Shown here: positions 51,301 through 63,375 of the stretch, piece after piece
How positions within the stretch are numbered: the first letter of the stretch is position 1
Layout: every line of letters starts with the position of its first letter
Origin: Mugil cephalus
Lineage: Eukaryota > Chordata > Actinopteri > Mugiliformes > Mugilidae
Length of the DNA: 64,000 bases
Direction: 5' to 3'
Assembly: GCF_022458985.1 (NCBI RefSeq)
Contig: NC_061779.1
Coordinates: 13,065,001-13,129,000 of the forward strand
The notes under the pieces: model-generated
The model's database searches: none
Told to the model about the DNA's origin: nothing
Seen by the model: only the letters and a program-made list of their open reading frames with translations
Program-made: the position numbers and the translations under genes

Positions 51301-51311
51301 GACATATAAAA
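51263..51311 (+). promoter_or_regulatory. Candidate muscle promoter: E-box plus TATA box
   Basis: CAGCTG (51263-51268), a form of E-box bound by MyoD-family factors, stands 36 bases before TATAAAAA (51305-51312). The pair is about 140 bases upstream of the exon with the troponin I start codon. The non-coding first exon and its donor between about 51335 and 51370 were not resolved. Confidence 0.45.
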
Positions 51312-51448
51312 AGCCGTCTGCACTTAAACGCCACTCTTCTAAAGTGATTGGTTTTTGATGCTGCTGCTTTCATTTTTTAAATCTTTTATTTAGTTTCAAA
51401 TCTAACAGCATCCTATTTTTTCTTGCCTTCTTTTCCAGAGGCACAACA

Positions 51449-54400
51449 ATGTCTTCTGAGTAAGTTGTCTGAATCTTCCAGATTGTTAACCAACCTATGA
51501 AGTATTTTGCCTCAGAATAATAATGTCTCTGTTTTGCTTGTGTATCTCTCGTTCCCCTGGTCCAAATTCCATCACAGAGTAAGTTACAACATGCATGTCT
51601 TGCCTTTTTCATAAGACAGACTTCTAATGATGTAAAACGTATGCTTTGAATTGATTTTTAAATTTCTTATTGCACTCATTTCTTCTCAGTTTACACCTAC
51701 TAAGGTAGACGGAAAGGTAGGTACATGTCATCTCTTTATGAATAACAGTAACATTGTACTAACCTATGCAGCAGCTATATGTTTCCATATTAACATAACC
51801 GTCTTATAACATTATTTTTGAACACAGGGAAACTAAAGTGTGGCTCTTATTTAGATCCTGTCCGTTTATATCTGTAAGAATACTTCTTTATTTAAGATCA
51901 ATCTGTTTATAGTCTAAGCAAACGCCAACTTACGCAGGGAAAGAGGAGCACAGTATTAAGTGTCAGGTGTAATTTGTCCTATTTTGCATTGTTTCCAGCC
52001 AAAATGCAAGATTTCAGCCTCACGCAAGCTGTCGCTGAAGGTAACTATTTGCAACATGTGCATGACTTTGCATATTAGCTTCTCAATAATACGTAAAACC
52101 ACAAGCAACGCAACAACTAAAGATCAAAATCTCTGTCAACTTTGACCTGTCCAGATTCTTCTGCTGACTCGAGCAACGGAAGAGCTGGAGGCGGAGAAGG
52201 CTGCACGTGAGGAAGAGAAGGTTCGCTACCTGTCAGAGAAACTTCCACCTCTGCAACTCAGTAGTTTGAGCCTGGACCAACTACAGGTAGGATTCACACA
52301 CAAAACAGTCAGAGGAGGTAAAACAAAGCAGGCTCGATCGGGTAGAAAGAAAAATGTCTTGTCTTGTTTAGAAATACAGTGGGGGAAATAAGTATTTGAT
52401 CCCCTGCTGAATTTGTAAGTTTGCCCACTTCCATAGAAATGATCAGACTCTGGTTTTTATGGTTGTTTACTGGTTATGGGTATAGACAGAATATCAGTCG
52501 AAAATGCATAAAAAACACACAATCTAAAAGTTATAAATTGTTATGTATTTTATTAAGGGAAATAAGTATTTGATCCCCAAGCACAACACAAGTCAGTACT
52601 TTGTAGAGAAACCTTTGTTGGCAAGCACAGCGATGAGACGTTTCTTGTAGTTGGTCACCAGGTTTTGCACACAGCGCAGGAGGGATTTTGGCCCATTCAT
52701 CTTTACAGACAGTCTCTAAATCCTTCAAGTTTCTTGGCTGCCTCTTGGAAACTCGGAGCTTCAGCTCCCTCCACAGGTTTTCGATCGGGTTAAGGTCTGG
52801 AGACTGACTAGGCCACTCCATGACCTTAATATGCTTTTTCTTGAGCCACTCCTTTGTTGTCCTGGCAGTATGTTTTGGGTCATTGTCATGTTGGAAAACC
52901 CACCCACGAGGCATCTTCAGTGTTCTTGCTGAGGAAAGAAGGTTTTTGTCCAAGATGTTACAGTACATGGCTGCATTCATTGGCCCCATAATGCGGTGAA
53001 GTTGCCCTGTACCCTTTGCTGAAAAACAGCCCCAAAACATGATGTTTCCACCTCCATGCTTAACCGTGGTTATGGTGTTCTTTGGGTCATACTCACGTTT
53101 TTTCATCCTCCAAACACGGCGGGTCGAGTTAATGCCAAATAGCTCAACTTTGGTTTCGTCAGACCACAGCACTTTCTCCCAAGCCTTCTCTGAGTCATTT
53201 AGATGTTCACTGGCAAACTTAAGGCGGGCCTGTACATGTGCCTTCTTGAGCAGGGGGACCTTGCGGGCACGGCAAGAGTTCAATCCATAACGGCGCAGTG
53301 TGTTGCCAACTGTTTTCTTGGTGACGGACGTCCCAAGTGCTTCCAGATCATTAACAAGCTCCTGCCGTGTTGTTTTAGGCTGCTCCCTCACCTTTCTCAT
53401 CATCATCCTCACTCCATGAGGCGAGATTTTGCGGGGAGCTCCAGACCGAGGACAGTTGATGGTCCTTTTATGGGTCTTCCACTTGCGAATAATGGCACCA
53501 ATAGTTGTCACCTTCTCACCAAGCCTTTTGCTGATGGTTTTGTAACCTATACCAGCCTTGTGCAGGTCTACAATCTTGTCCCTGACATCTTTTGACAGCT
53601 CTTTGGTCTTGCCCATGGTGCTGTAGAAGTTGGAATGTAAGAAACTGATTCTTAGAGCAGGTGTGCTTTATATACATGACGAGTTAAGATCAGGAGTATT
53701 GGTAATAAGTTGACTGATGCACAGTTGTGTGCCACATGCGCACCAGCCAATCTGTAGGAGCCTGAATTCTAAGTGAATTGTTGGGGATCAAATACTTATT
53801 TCCCTTAATAAAATACATAACAATTTATAACTTTTAGATTGTGTGTTTTTTATGCATTTTCGACTGATATTCTGTCTATACCCATAACCAGTAAACAACC
53901 ATAAAAACCAGAGTCTGATCATTTCTATGGAAGTGGGCAAACTTACAAATTCAGCAGGGGATCAAATACTTATTTCCCCCACTGTATAAACAGTTTTTTT
54001 TTTGTTGTTGTGTTTTTTTTTTTTTAGGAACTCTGTAGGGAGATGCATACAAAGACTGATTTGGCGGATGAGGAGCGGTACGACTGTGAGTCCAAAGTCA
54101 TCAAGAACAACAGAGATGTATGATCTCATTACACAGCATGAGGCATCAGATCTGACTGAAACACGGAGAAAAAGGTTTATGACTAAGAAACACAAATTCC
54201 TCTAGATCAATGAGCTGAAGCTAAAGGTGCAGGACCTCGGAGGGAAATTTAAGAAACCAGCTCTGAGGAAGGTGAGAGTGTCGGCAGATGAGATGATGCA
54301 GGCTCTGTTTGGCTCCAAGACGAAGGGCTCCATGGACCTGAGGGCCAACCTCAAGTCTGTAAAGAAAGAAGACATCAAACAGGAGAAGGTATGTCTGAGC

Positions 54401-54578
54401 CGACACACGTCATATGTATTCAGTCCTTTTAGGAAACTGTAAAACCTAATAATAATGTGGATATGATTATTTATTACCTCAGGAGCTGACAATGGAGGTG
54501 GGCGACTGGCGCAAGAACGTGGAGGCCATGTCTGGCATGGAGGGCAGGAAGAAGATGTTTGCTGGTGGCGCCCAATAG
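51449..54578 (+). CDS. Troponin I, slow-skeletal type
   Basis: Coding exons 51449-51459, 51578 (one base, tentative), 51690-51716, 51999-52040, 52155-52286, 54028-54117, 54206-54388 and 54483-54578 give 193 aa. Troponin I is the inhibitory subunit of the thin-filament troponin complex in striated muscle. The order of segments is canonical: [11 protein letters not shown], coiled-coil region with [15 protein letters not shown] and [10 protein letters not shown], inhibitory region [16 protein letters not shown], then [16 protein letters not shown] and the end [29 protein letters not shown] and [10 protein letters not shown] point to the slow (TNNI1-like) type, not the fast TNNI2 type. Fish carry extra troponin I subfamilies and this one is fairly divergent (GSKTKG where most have GSKHKV), so no symbol is given. 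The intron 52287-54027 is almost entirely a Tc1-like element; without it the intron would be about 131 bases. Confidence 0.88.
51578..51578 (+). CDS. Predicted one-nucleotide microexon of troponin I
   Basis: The start exon ends ATG TCT TCT GA|GTAAGT (phase 2), while the exon at 51690-51716 is open only in phase 0. The one missing base is available at ATCACAG|A|GTAAGTT, which has a good acceptor and a perfect donor and completes a Glu codon. No other nearby AG...GT pair with length 3n+1 was found. Confidence 0.4.
52377..52580. repeat. Left 204 bp terminal inverted repeat of the Tc1-like element
   Basis: Identical by eye to the reverse complement of 53781-53984, ending at the shared GATCCCCAA where the arms diverge. 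Confidence 0.9.
52531..53616 (-). CDS. Tc1-like transposase with a C-terminal frameshift
   Basis: The frame from ATG 53616 is open for 361 aa. It has the paired-like DNA-binding half (about 1-115, with a basic PRSGAPRK linker near 57-63) and the DDE domain: Asp153 in [12 protein letters not shown], Asp244 in [11 protein letters not shown] and Glu279 in DLNPIENLW, i.e. DD34E spacing. After residue 317 the reading changes: relative to the family a single base is extra in the run TTTT at 52663-52666, and the usual end of such proteins continues in the next frame to a TGA at 52593-52595, which would correspond to 340 residues. The present frame therefore ends in a foreign tail that runs into the terminal repeat. 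Catalysis-essential residues are intact; activity is unknown. Confidence 0.93.
   Translation of the reverse strand: MGKTKELSKDVRDKIVDLHKAGIGYKTISKRLGEKVTTIGAIIRKWKTHKRTINCPRSGAPRKISPHGVRMMMRKVREQPKTTRQELVNDLEALGTSVTKKTVGNTLRRYGLNSCRARKVPLLKKAHVQARLKFASEHLNDSEKAWEKVLWSDETKVELFGINSTRRVWRMKKREYDPKNTITTVKHGGGNIMFWGCFSAKGTGQLHRIMGPMNAAMYCNILDKNLLSSARTLKMPRGWVFQHDNDPKHTARTTKEWLKKKHIKVMEWPSQSPDLNPIENLWRELKLRVSKRQPRNLKDLETVCKDEWAKIPPALCAKPGDQLQETSHRCACQQRFLYKVLTCVVLGDQILISLNKIHNNL
53781..53984. repeat. Right 204 bp terminal inverted repeat of the Tc1-like element
   Basis: Partner of 52377-52580; contains inverse copies of the 22 bp direct repeat at 53783-53804 and 53957-53978. Confidence 0.9.
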
Positions 54579-54663
54579 ATATTTTCTACGAAGTGTTAAG
54601 GAGATTAAGAAAAGAAAAGAAAAAGCTAATATAATAAAAATGGTATATTATCAAATAATAACA

Positions 54664-54669
54664 AATAAA
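54664..54669 (+). terminator. polyadenylation signal of troponin I
   Basis: AATAAA 86 bases after the TAG stop, the first canonical signal downstream. Confidence 0.6.
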
Positions 54670-54689
54670 GAAAAAATTATAATAATGCT

Positions 54690-55530
54690 AATGCTTAATT
54701 GCAGAAATACTTAAAGGAATTCAGTTACATTACTTTGGTTCTCAAAGAGCCAAGTGAATACACAACTGATGCATAAATAAATCTATAAATATTACCTCAA
54801 CTTTTGTGATACTCACTGATACTGAAAATAGATTTGAAGCAAAGGTAAAATACAGTAACTTTCCGTGCTGGTACACCAGTTCCTTGAGTTTTACTGGTAG
54901 GATGTTAAGATTTGATCTGTTTAGGACTGTAATCTCACCGTACGTTTGACATTGTCCTTTCACACAATTCTGAACGTGCCTTGGTTGTTGTTCATGTGAC
55001 GTCTCCACTTAGCAATTGACTTGCAGCCAGGATATACTTAGCCTTTCGTCTTGAGTGGAATGAATTCTCTGGTAATGCAGAGTCACAGACACTCGCGCTC
55101 GTTCCTAGACTGACACGAGATGGAGGCTGAAAGATAAGGGGTGACAGGATGCAGCCTTCAAAGAATTTTGAGCGTGCGGGGCCGCATTTGTGTACATGCC
55201 GTACTGTGCCTGTGTGAATGCCGGTGTAATGTCAGACTGCAATACTTTCAACATGAATTTAATTTAAAATAGTTTTAACTTCTCATATAAGAGCTCTGAA
55301 ATTATGAGCCACCCCCTGGAAGAGTCCATGTCTTTCAGGACAAGTCTGTGACTAGTCTGTATGCTTTGCGCATTAAAACCATATTGTCAGTCAGTGTCAG
55401 TTGCACACAAACAAGTGGGAGATCCGTCAGAGACCTTCATAAATGTCATTGTATGTTGTTGGTGTGACAGGGTTTGCAGTCAAGTGAATAAAACACACCA
55501 TTAAACAAAACCTACATCGCAGTGTGATCA
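54690..55530. other. Intergenic spacer between troponin I and b4galnt 3' end
   Basis: No exon, RNA gene or recognisable repeat seen; the two genes are convergent here. Confidence 0.45.
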
Positions 55531-55532
55531 GA

Positions 55533-55538
55533 TTTATT
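55533..55538 (-). terminator. Distal candidate polyadenylation signal of the b4galnt gene
   Basis: TTTATT on the + strand, about 1.6 kb past the stop. Other candidates on the same strand are 56449-56454 and 56762-56767, so the 3' UTR length is uncertain. The stretch between holds only poly-A tracts (for example 56261-56279 and 56400-56421). Confidence 0.35.
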
Positions 55539-57128
55539 GCATTCCTTGATTTAAAAAAAAAAAAAAAAATGCAAATGACCAAAATACAGTTTTGAATCCA
55601 ACAAAGGTGGCATGCAAGATACAGTCCCAGTCCTACACATGTGTCAATTAATAAAAAGCACACTGTCTGCAAAGGAAATGAAGGCCACAGAAACATGTTT
55701 GGAGGCATTTATTTCTCAGATTTCACCCTGAGAGAAGGGACTGGAAAACTGTGCACTAAGGCAGAGGTAAATTCCCAGCATAAAGAGGTGGATGAGGTAT
55801 ATCTAAAAAATAAATACTATTTTTTTTTAAAGTAAGCCATGATGAAATAGTAAAAAAAGCATGACAGTAAGCATCCGTGCACAGCCCAAAACCAAATGTT
55901 AAAAGATCATTCAATGTTCTTGTGAAAGAACGTTAAAAAGAAGCACTGTACCACAATTAGCAGTGTTACAAGTCAAACCCACCATTTCCACCAGAAATGT
56001 ATTAAGTCTTCATTTAAAAATACATGTAAAACATGCATCAGTTTGAAACTGACGGTAAGAAAGGCAGCGTGTTACTTAAACTGGAATGTGAGCTATCAGA
56101 AAGTGCAGCAGAGAGAGCAACAGTGAAAGAATATTAGTGAGAAACATGGGAATAAATTACAATTAAAATTAGTTAATAGACCTTAATTCTGTACTCGAAA
56201 CGCCTTTCCCAACAGCCAGTCATACTGAAAAACACAACTTTTGACAAAAAAAAGTAAAAAGTAAAAAAAAAAAAAAAAAGAAAAGGTTTTCTCCACTTAA
56301 CTCTAAGCTGTTGTCTTTGGTACGTGACTGCATATTTCTCTCTAAATAAAACCGGTACAAAGATGCCCGAGTCATTTTTTCTTTTAAATTAAATACGTTA
56401 AAAAAAAAAAAAAAAAAAAAAGTTACAATCATGAAAAACACTTAAATATTTATTTTTCCTTCTAGTTTAAGGCTTTTCTCTCAGTACCTGAGTAACAGTC
56501 ACAGCAGAGCAAGGTGCGCATTAATGCGACACAGATGAGAACAAACACAGGAGGGCCCCCAAATGGTAAGCTGAGGTACTCGTCTGTTTCTAGAAACAAC
56601 ATTTAACACAAATGCAGACAACTCAACAAACCCTTTCTCAGCAAACCCTTTTCTGTAATTCATGGCAAGACAGAGAAGGCTAGGTTTACCACACTCACAT
56701 GTATCTCTATTTTGTTGCAAAAAAAACATCTTCTCCAGTTGAAACTCAAGTACAAGTGAGCTTTATTATAAAGGCCACTAGTGTGAATGCATCCCTGGAG
56801 TGTGCACTACCACCCAAGACTTGTCTTGGGATCATTTCATTTCCTTGCAGCTGGTAGCGCAGACCGCAGTCTGAGCACAGCAGTATCTCTGGTATAAAAT
56901 TAGTCAGTGTCAGACTGTACCCTTCTGGTAGTCAACAGCATATCCAGTAAAATGAACAGACCACATCAGTAGTATGCAATGACTTTCACTGCTTCGAAAA
57001 TCCTGAGTGTACTCCACCCCATCATGCTGTCTCTGAGCAGGTCAGCAGGTATTACTATTACATGGCATGCTCCGCGTTGCCACGGCTGTAACTGTAGCGA
57101 TGTCACGGGGCAGCAGCTGGTCACAAGG

Positions 57129-60100
57129 TCACTTGTTTTTTTTTGTCATACGGCGGTTCCACATGCCACGTTTGGAGTGATAGCGGTGGAAAAAGTTCCT
57201 CAAGTAGATCCTGTCCACTTCCATTCCCGCCTGGAGAATCCTGTTCATGGATAAAAAGTTAAATAACAAGCTTAATCCCAGTCAAAACAGGAGTTAGTCG
57301 TTTTATCAGTTTCTTTCTCACATGTCTTCTCAATTAAGTCCTGCAGTTCCCAAGCAACATTATCATTAATTTGGTTTCTGGCTACTTGGGGAATGTCAGT
57401 TTAATTCGCCTTCAGCGCAGATATTGTTTTAGCCGTTATGTGATCCAGTATATAAAGTCCTGGTCTATGAAAAAATAAATAATCTAGTCTGACACAAAAT
57501 TCATTATAAAACTATGCAAAGCAGAGATGCTGATTCAAATCACTGTTGCTCAGCAGTCTCAATAATGTGTTGTGTGTGTATTTTTTTCACCCATGTATGA
57601 ACACACAAACACAGAAATATTGGTGAATGCCTCCTTGTTTTTTGAAGTAGTAATTGTGTAAATTTAAAGCAAAGGCAGGTGGACCTGATTTGTGGATTTT
57701 CTTGGAGACTTTTCACCCTCATCCAAGCGGCGTCTTCAATTCTACACGACTGAATGGTGGGGAGGTTATGTTTCTATTAAAAACACTTCTATGTGGTGCC
57801 CACATGAAACTCACATGACTAGGAGCTGTTACATAACCAGGTATTCACCTGCAGTTAGAGTTCCCCAGATGTTCCTAATAACACATCTTCTTAATCAGAT
57901 GACGAAACCTCTTTTGTCTTGGCTTTGTCTTCGATTGTTGCACAAGTTTATTAAAACAGAAAAAAGGTTGGAGGATAAATCGTGTGGCATCATTAGCCTG
58001 CCCCTAAGGCCCCCACTGTGTCTCTAATGCTTTAGTTACCAGTTAGGTATGTTTATGTCAGGTATGTTGTAGTGTAGTGTTAGCACAATATTTAAACCTG
58101 TGTATTATTAGAATAGCCTAATATTGAATGCAAATAATTATGTAAATTTATAAACGGCACTAGGCCGAGTTTAATATAGAACACATATAAGAGGTAGGGG
58201 GTCCCTACTTAATCTTGTCATCAGTTTTTGTCGGTCCTTGGCCTTTTTTTCTCATTAGATAATGTTGAAGCAAGACAAGGGGGTGGGTGCTGGTAAGTTA
58301 AGTTAAGTTGGTGCTGGTAAAACATTTGAGGTATTCTACCCCACAGATACTCTACCCACACTATCACGGATTACTTAGAAATTTCTCTGCATTTTTGTGA
58401 CTACTTTTGAAAGACGAGAATGCAGTTTTCCAGAGAAAACCCCATAACTGTTTCGCCAACATAATTTGTGTAATTACTATCACAGCCAGAACGGTGAGAC
58501 AAAAGTTCTGCAGCGAAGCTTTAATGTGAATGAAACTGTTACTTCAATTTGTGCATATATTCTCTAGTTGCTGTGTTAAATGAGCTGTGTGATTAAGAAA
58601 AAAAAAAAAAAAGTGACAAAACAGCAGGTGGGAAATCGAAGCACAAACCAAACATTTTATGAAAATAAAAATTCCCCAATGGAGAAACTAAAACTACACT
58701 TGATTGAGAAGTGTAGCCATCAGGAGACACACCTGTCAAGGAGCTCCCAGTCTTCTCCTCCCCAGCGATCTTTGAATTCCTCCGTGTTCATTCCTCCGAC
58801 TCTGTCCAAATCTGATTTATAGATACCCAGCAAGCCGAAACCATTGACCTCCCATAAACCTGTAACACAGACAGAAATGTCACTTTTATCAAGTCCCAAA
58901 AATGGTAAAATGTTTGAAAAGTTTTAGTCAACATAATCATTGATCTCATTTTGTTCTACATGAACTTGTGCCTTAACACAACATGTGCATGCTTTAGAGC
59001 TGGTCGCGTGAGGTGATCTTATATGAAGATAAGGGTGTACGTGAGAAGACAAAATGCCACACTGCACCACAATGGGAGCAGCCACATGCCTTTAGGGCAA
59101 GGAGCTCCAACATGTTGATGCAAGAATAGCAAACAAAGTAAACATTATTGAGATTCTACACTTTATATGCCAGAGTAATTTCTGCTGTTACATGTCTACT
59201 CAGAATAAACAAATTGACAGTGATACTGTGAAAACAAAGCTTTTTAATCTAATGAAGGTCAATGGAAACACATGAAATAAAAAGGAGAGGAGGCCTGGTG
59301 CGGAAAAGGGAGAAAATGCACAATAATCTTCTCAATATTTCACAGATGGAGAAACGGAAAGGCAAAAACAAGAACTTAAAATGACATTTAATCCAGGTAT
59401 TGTCTGTCTTTGTCATTTCTGCAAAAATAACAAGGTTCTCGCAAAAAATATTTTTAATGTCTTCATTACATTAAAGATATTTTCAGTTTAGCATGAAACC
59501 ATCACAGATTAGACATCATAAATGTCTATTTTTCCTACTCTCCTTTTCCTCCTACTTCTATTACTAACAAAGCCCTATTCGCAAGGTACTTCTGTAATTT
59601 CTAATAATCTTGGAGGGTGTCTGTGATCTTAATCCCATACGAATCATGCATGTCCATGATTTGTAAAAATTACACCACAAATTACTTACCATAATTCTTG
59701 TAACACAGAGGTCTGCTGATAAAACTAATCCAGTGCAAATTGACATGACATGATTTAGGGGTGAGTTTTTCCTTTTGTTTGGCTTTTGTCTGCCTCTTAT
59801 CACTTAATAATTACGAAGGATGTGCTATAATTCAAAATCTGGACAGATGTTAGAGTGCAAAGTTGAGATGTCGCTGAACTATTCACCCGTTTAGACCGAT
59901 GAAACCATTAAATCAATCATAAATGTGTTCATCGGCAACGGTAGAGCTGATTTAAAGAGTGCCAGGTCGTTGATAAGTCCTTCCCCGGGATAAATAGTAT
60001 TAAAAAATATATTTTTACATGGTTTTTCATAGTAATTAAAACAGTCTCTGAAATCAAGTGGAATGAGATGGAAAGTAGCAGAGCCACAACAACAGAACAT

Positions 60101-63100
60101 GAATTTGAGTAAAACGCAGAGTTTGTCTATCTCGTGTGAATGCGCCACATGAAACACAGACGTAGGGGGTAATATTTGAGTCACAGGACATCCCCAGGTA
60201 AAATTAATCCTGTGCGAATAGGGTTTAATAGGACTTTAAATAACATGTTATTTTATAATGACTTATACATTAACACACATGCTGAACGTCTTTTCACATG
60301 TATAATATTTTTAGTGTACTTAAAGTTTCCCTGTGGCCACCAGTGGTAGTGTGGAGCTAAAAAGTCCTATTATCTATGTCCCATGCATGCCCAATGAGGT
60401 GAACATGGGCGTATGCAAGCATTTCTAAAAATGGTTTCACCCTATGACACTGATCAACAGACATAACTACACATGAATATGATGCGGATAAAGTTGAGAC
60501 TGCAAGTTAGATGTAAGCCAAGCTAACCTTAAATAACTTTAATGAATAAATAGTTTAGCAAACCAGACAACCCAAGGCAAGGAATACTGTCACTGTCCAC
60601 TGATTCAGATGTTTCAAATTCACAAATGTCAAAACAATACATGACACCGCCTACCGTTGGCTTCTAATGGTGTGCTACCACATTCCAGTCTCATGACTAT
60701 GGGGGCAAAGGCCATGTATCCCTCCACAGTGTGCTTCCTGATAGAATCAATAATCGAGGAAGGGAAGTTCAAGTGGAGGTCACAAAGAAACACAATGCTG
60801 TGTACATCCTACAGGAGGAAGAGGAGGGAAACATTAAAATTGTAACATGTGATTTAATGATCCATTCAGATTTCATGGTTTGTTGCCGAGTGATGCGCTC
60901 ACCATTATCAGGTCGATACCTGCTTGCAGACCCGCGGCACGCTCAAAGTTTCCTTCCATCTTCACGTACTGGTACCTGATGAGGTCCACAAGCATCATCA
61001 CAGCACGTTAGCGATTCCAGCGCAAACTTGTGCGTATCCCAAAAGCTCAAGCACGTACCTGGGGATCGAGGACTTCTCAAGAGCCTTCCTCACGTCCATG
61101 TCAGTGCTGTTGAAGTCAGTGATTATGAGGTTGAAGTTAATGTCTCTTGTTTCTCTGAACAGTTCCTCTATGTCGACAATCAGCTGATGCACCCATCGGC
61201 CCTGGTTTTTTACTGAGAAAGAGATGTAGATAAATGATACAAGTTTCTCAGAAGGTGGGTACACAAAAAGAAAGTAAAAGAACTGTACTGATATACAGGA
61301 ATTTGATCAAAATGTAGCCACAGTCAGCTTTGTCACAGGTTGTTGGAAGGCATGACTTGACCTTTCACTACTGTTTACTCTTAGTGAGCAGAAATATGTT
61401 AATGTATTAATGTGTAGCCCGACACTCACTCAATAAATCAGTATAGAATAAATATTCAGATCTGGTTAATTCTTCAGTGTAGCCACCAGCAGGCCTTTAC
61501 TTTTAACATGTAACTGGGAAATCATACTCATTACATAAAAGCACACAACTGCAGTCTTGTTTTCATTGACTAACACAATTTAAACACGATCATGAGGTTA
61601 AATTTATGTAATTTACTTGTCATCTAAAATGTGCCAGAACACCTGAGTACTTTCTCTGCTCTTTCAAACCCTCTCAGACTAGAGATCGGCCAATATGGAT
61701 TTTTTTTTAGGGTCGATAAAGTTTCTGCCTCCATTTACATGATAAAATAATGATACAATGGCAACAAATGTTACAAGTCTCAATGTAACCAGAAACATGA
61801 ACATTTATTGAACTAAAGAATATTTAAAACTCTTCTGCATACAAAACAAAATGAAAAAAAAATAGTTAAAAAGAGGTAGAGCACAAGCAGGGGCGATTCT
61901 AGGGTCCTTCTCAGCCAAGTATATTTAGGTTATAGGCAGAATTAAACTTACACTGTCATTCTAACATCAACACATATTCCTAGCAAAAGCTTAACAACAG
62001 CACAACAGCTCCAATCTAAACTGTGGACAGTGGTTGATTGAATGCCTGCACTTATGCAAAAAGTTACAGTAAAAGTTAGGGCTGTTGCTAGTGACTGTAT
62101 GTGTTGAGTGATAAAGTATGGGTGCTCCACATGACTACAAGCATGTTCCAGCTTCCACCTGCATGCAATATGCTAGTCGGGGAGGGGCCATGTATGGGCT
62201 GCATGGGTTCGCAGCATCTCCAGCTGCACAGGGCTGCCTGTGGATGCCCCAGCCTGTTGCAGGGGGGGAAAAAAAATATGCATATCGGCCGATACTAATG
62301 GCCGAAAACTCAAATATCGGCCCATTATATCGGCTGATCTCTATCTCAGACCAATCCAGCCACGTGCCTCAAAGTGTCAGACTCTACAACACCCAGTACT
62401 GCCCACGTCAAATGACCAAGACTCACAAACATAGATTTCTCACGGTTACATCGTCTTATCACAGATATGTGGTAAGAGGTTCGAAAATGAAACCAACATG
62501 GGCGAGGTGTAAAACTTCAGCTCTATCCTCTTGAGGCTTGATTTAATCTCCATAGAGCCCTATCTTGAAATTTCCAACATTACAGCAGAAATGTTGTACT
62601 GTATTTGGGGTGAATTTTAACACATTTTAAACGGCATTAAACCTTAAAGTCATGCGTGATTGAGAGTGTTGCCCCTTTCAGTGACAAAATACGTGACCTC
62701 AAAGGTTGGTTGTTGTATACCTAGATGTCACCCACCCCCTGCCACTCAACTCACAAGTATCTCTTTGCTGTTTTTTAAATTTTTTTAATTAAGACCAATC
62801 AAGACGTTTGACAGCCAGAGCAAACACAGTGAACAGTTCTTCAGAAAACCTATGGTGGACAGTTGGGCTTGTCTATCTTTATTTTATTCAATTTAGCATC
62901 TGTATTTTATAATTTCCTACCAGCTACCACAATGAGTTGAGAATGAGTATGAATACCAAATTTGAATTCTGGGAATAGACTAAAATGCTTGGCGGCAGCC
63001 CAGGAGGTAGAGCGGCCGTCAGATAACCGAAAAGTTGGCAGGTTGATTCCGCCCTATTCCTAGTCTGTCTGTTGTGTCCTAGGGCAAGACACTTAACCGT

Positions 63101-63321
63101 CCTTGCTCCCAGGTGTGTGCTCCCTGGTGTATGATTGCGTGTGAATGATGCTGGTGGTGGGTGGAGAGGCCGTAGGCACACGTTGGCCTGCCCCAGGGTA
63201 GCTGTGACTACTGAGGTAGTTTACTACCACCAGGGTGTGACTGTGTGAGCGAATGAATAATGCATACAATTGTAAGCGCTTTGAGCATCTATCAATAGAA
63301 AAGCGCAATATAAAACCAATG

Positions 63322-63375
<54 letters not shown>

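Larger units (their letters stand above)
52377..53984 (-). mobile_element. Young Tc1-like DNA transposon (1608 bp)
   Basis: The element is bounded by TA target duplications (52375-52376 and 53985-53986), starts CAGTGGGGGAAATAAGTATT and ends with its inverse. Each end is a 204 bp inverted repeat; I find no difference between the two arms. Each arm carries the 22 bp direct repeat GGGAAATAAGTATTTGATCC(CC) twice, outer at 52383-52404 and inner at 52557-52578, the IR/DR layout of Sleeping Beauty type elements. It holds one transposase gene on the minus strand. It sits in an intron of troponin I, antisense to the gene. Confidence 0.95.

Noticed and set aside
51449-54578. Assignment to fast skeletal troponin I (tnni2)
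   Set aside because: The N-terminal KISASRKL and C-terminal [10 protein letters not shown] are slow-type; the fast type has a different N-terminus and NIEEKSGMEG-like end.
63001-63060. Functional tRNA gene
   Set aside because: A/B-box-like sequences are there but no cloverleaf acceptor stem closes, and the body and ATT tail are those of a SINE.
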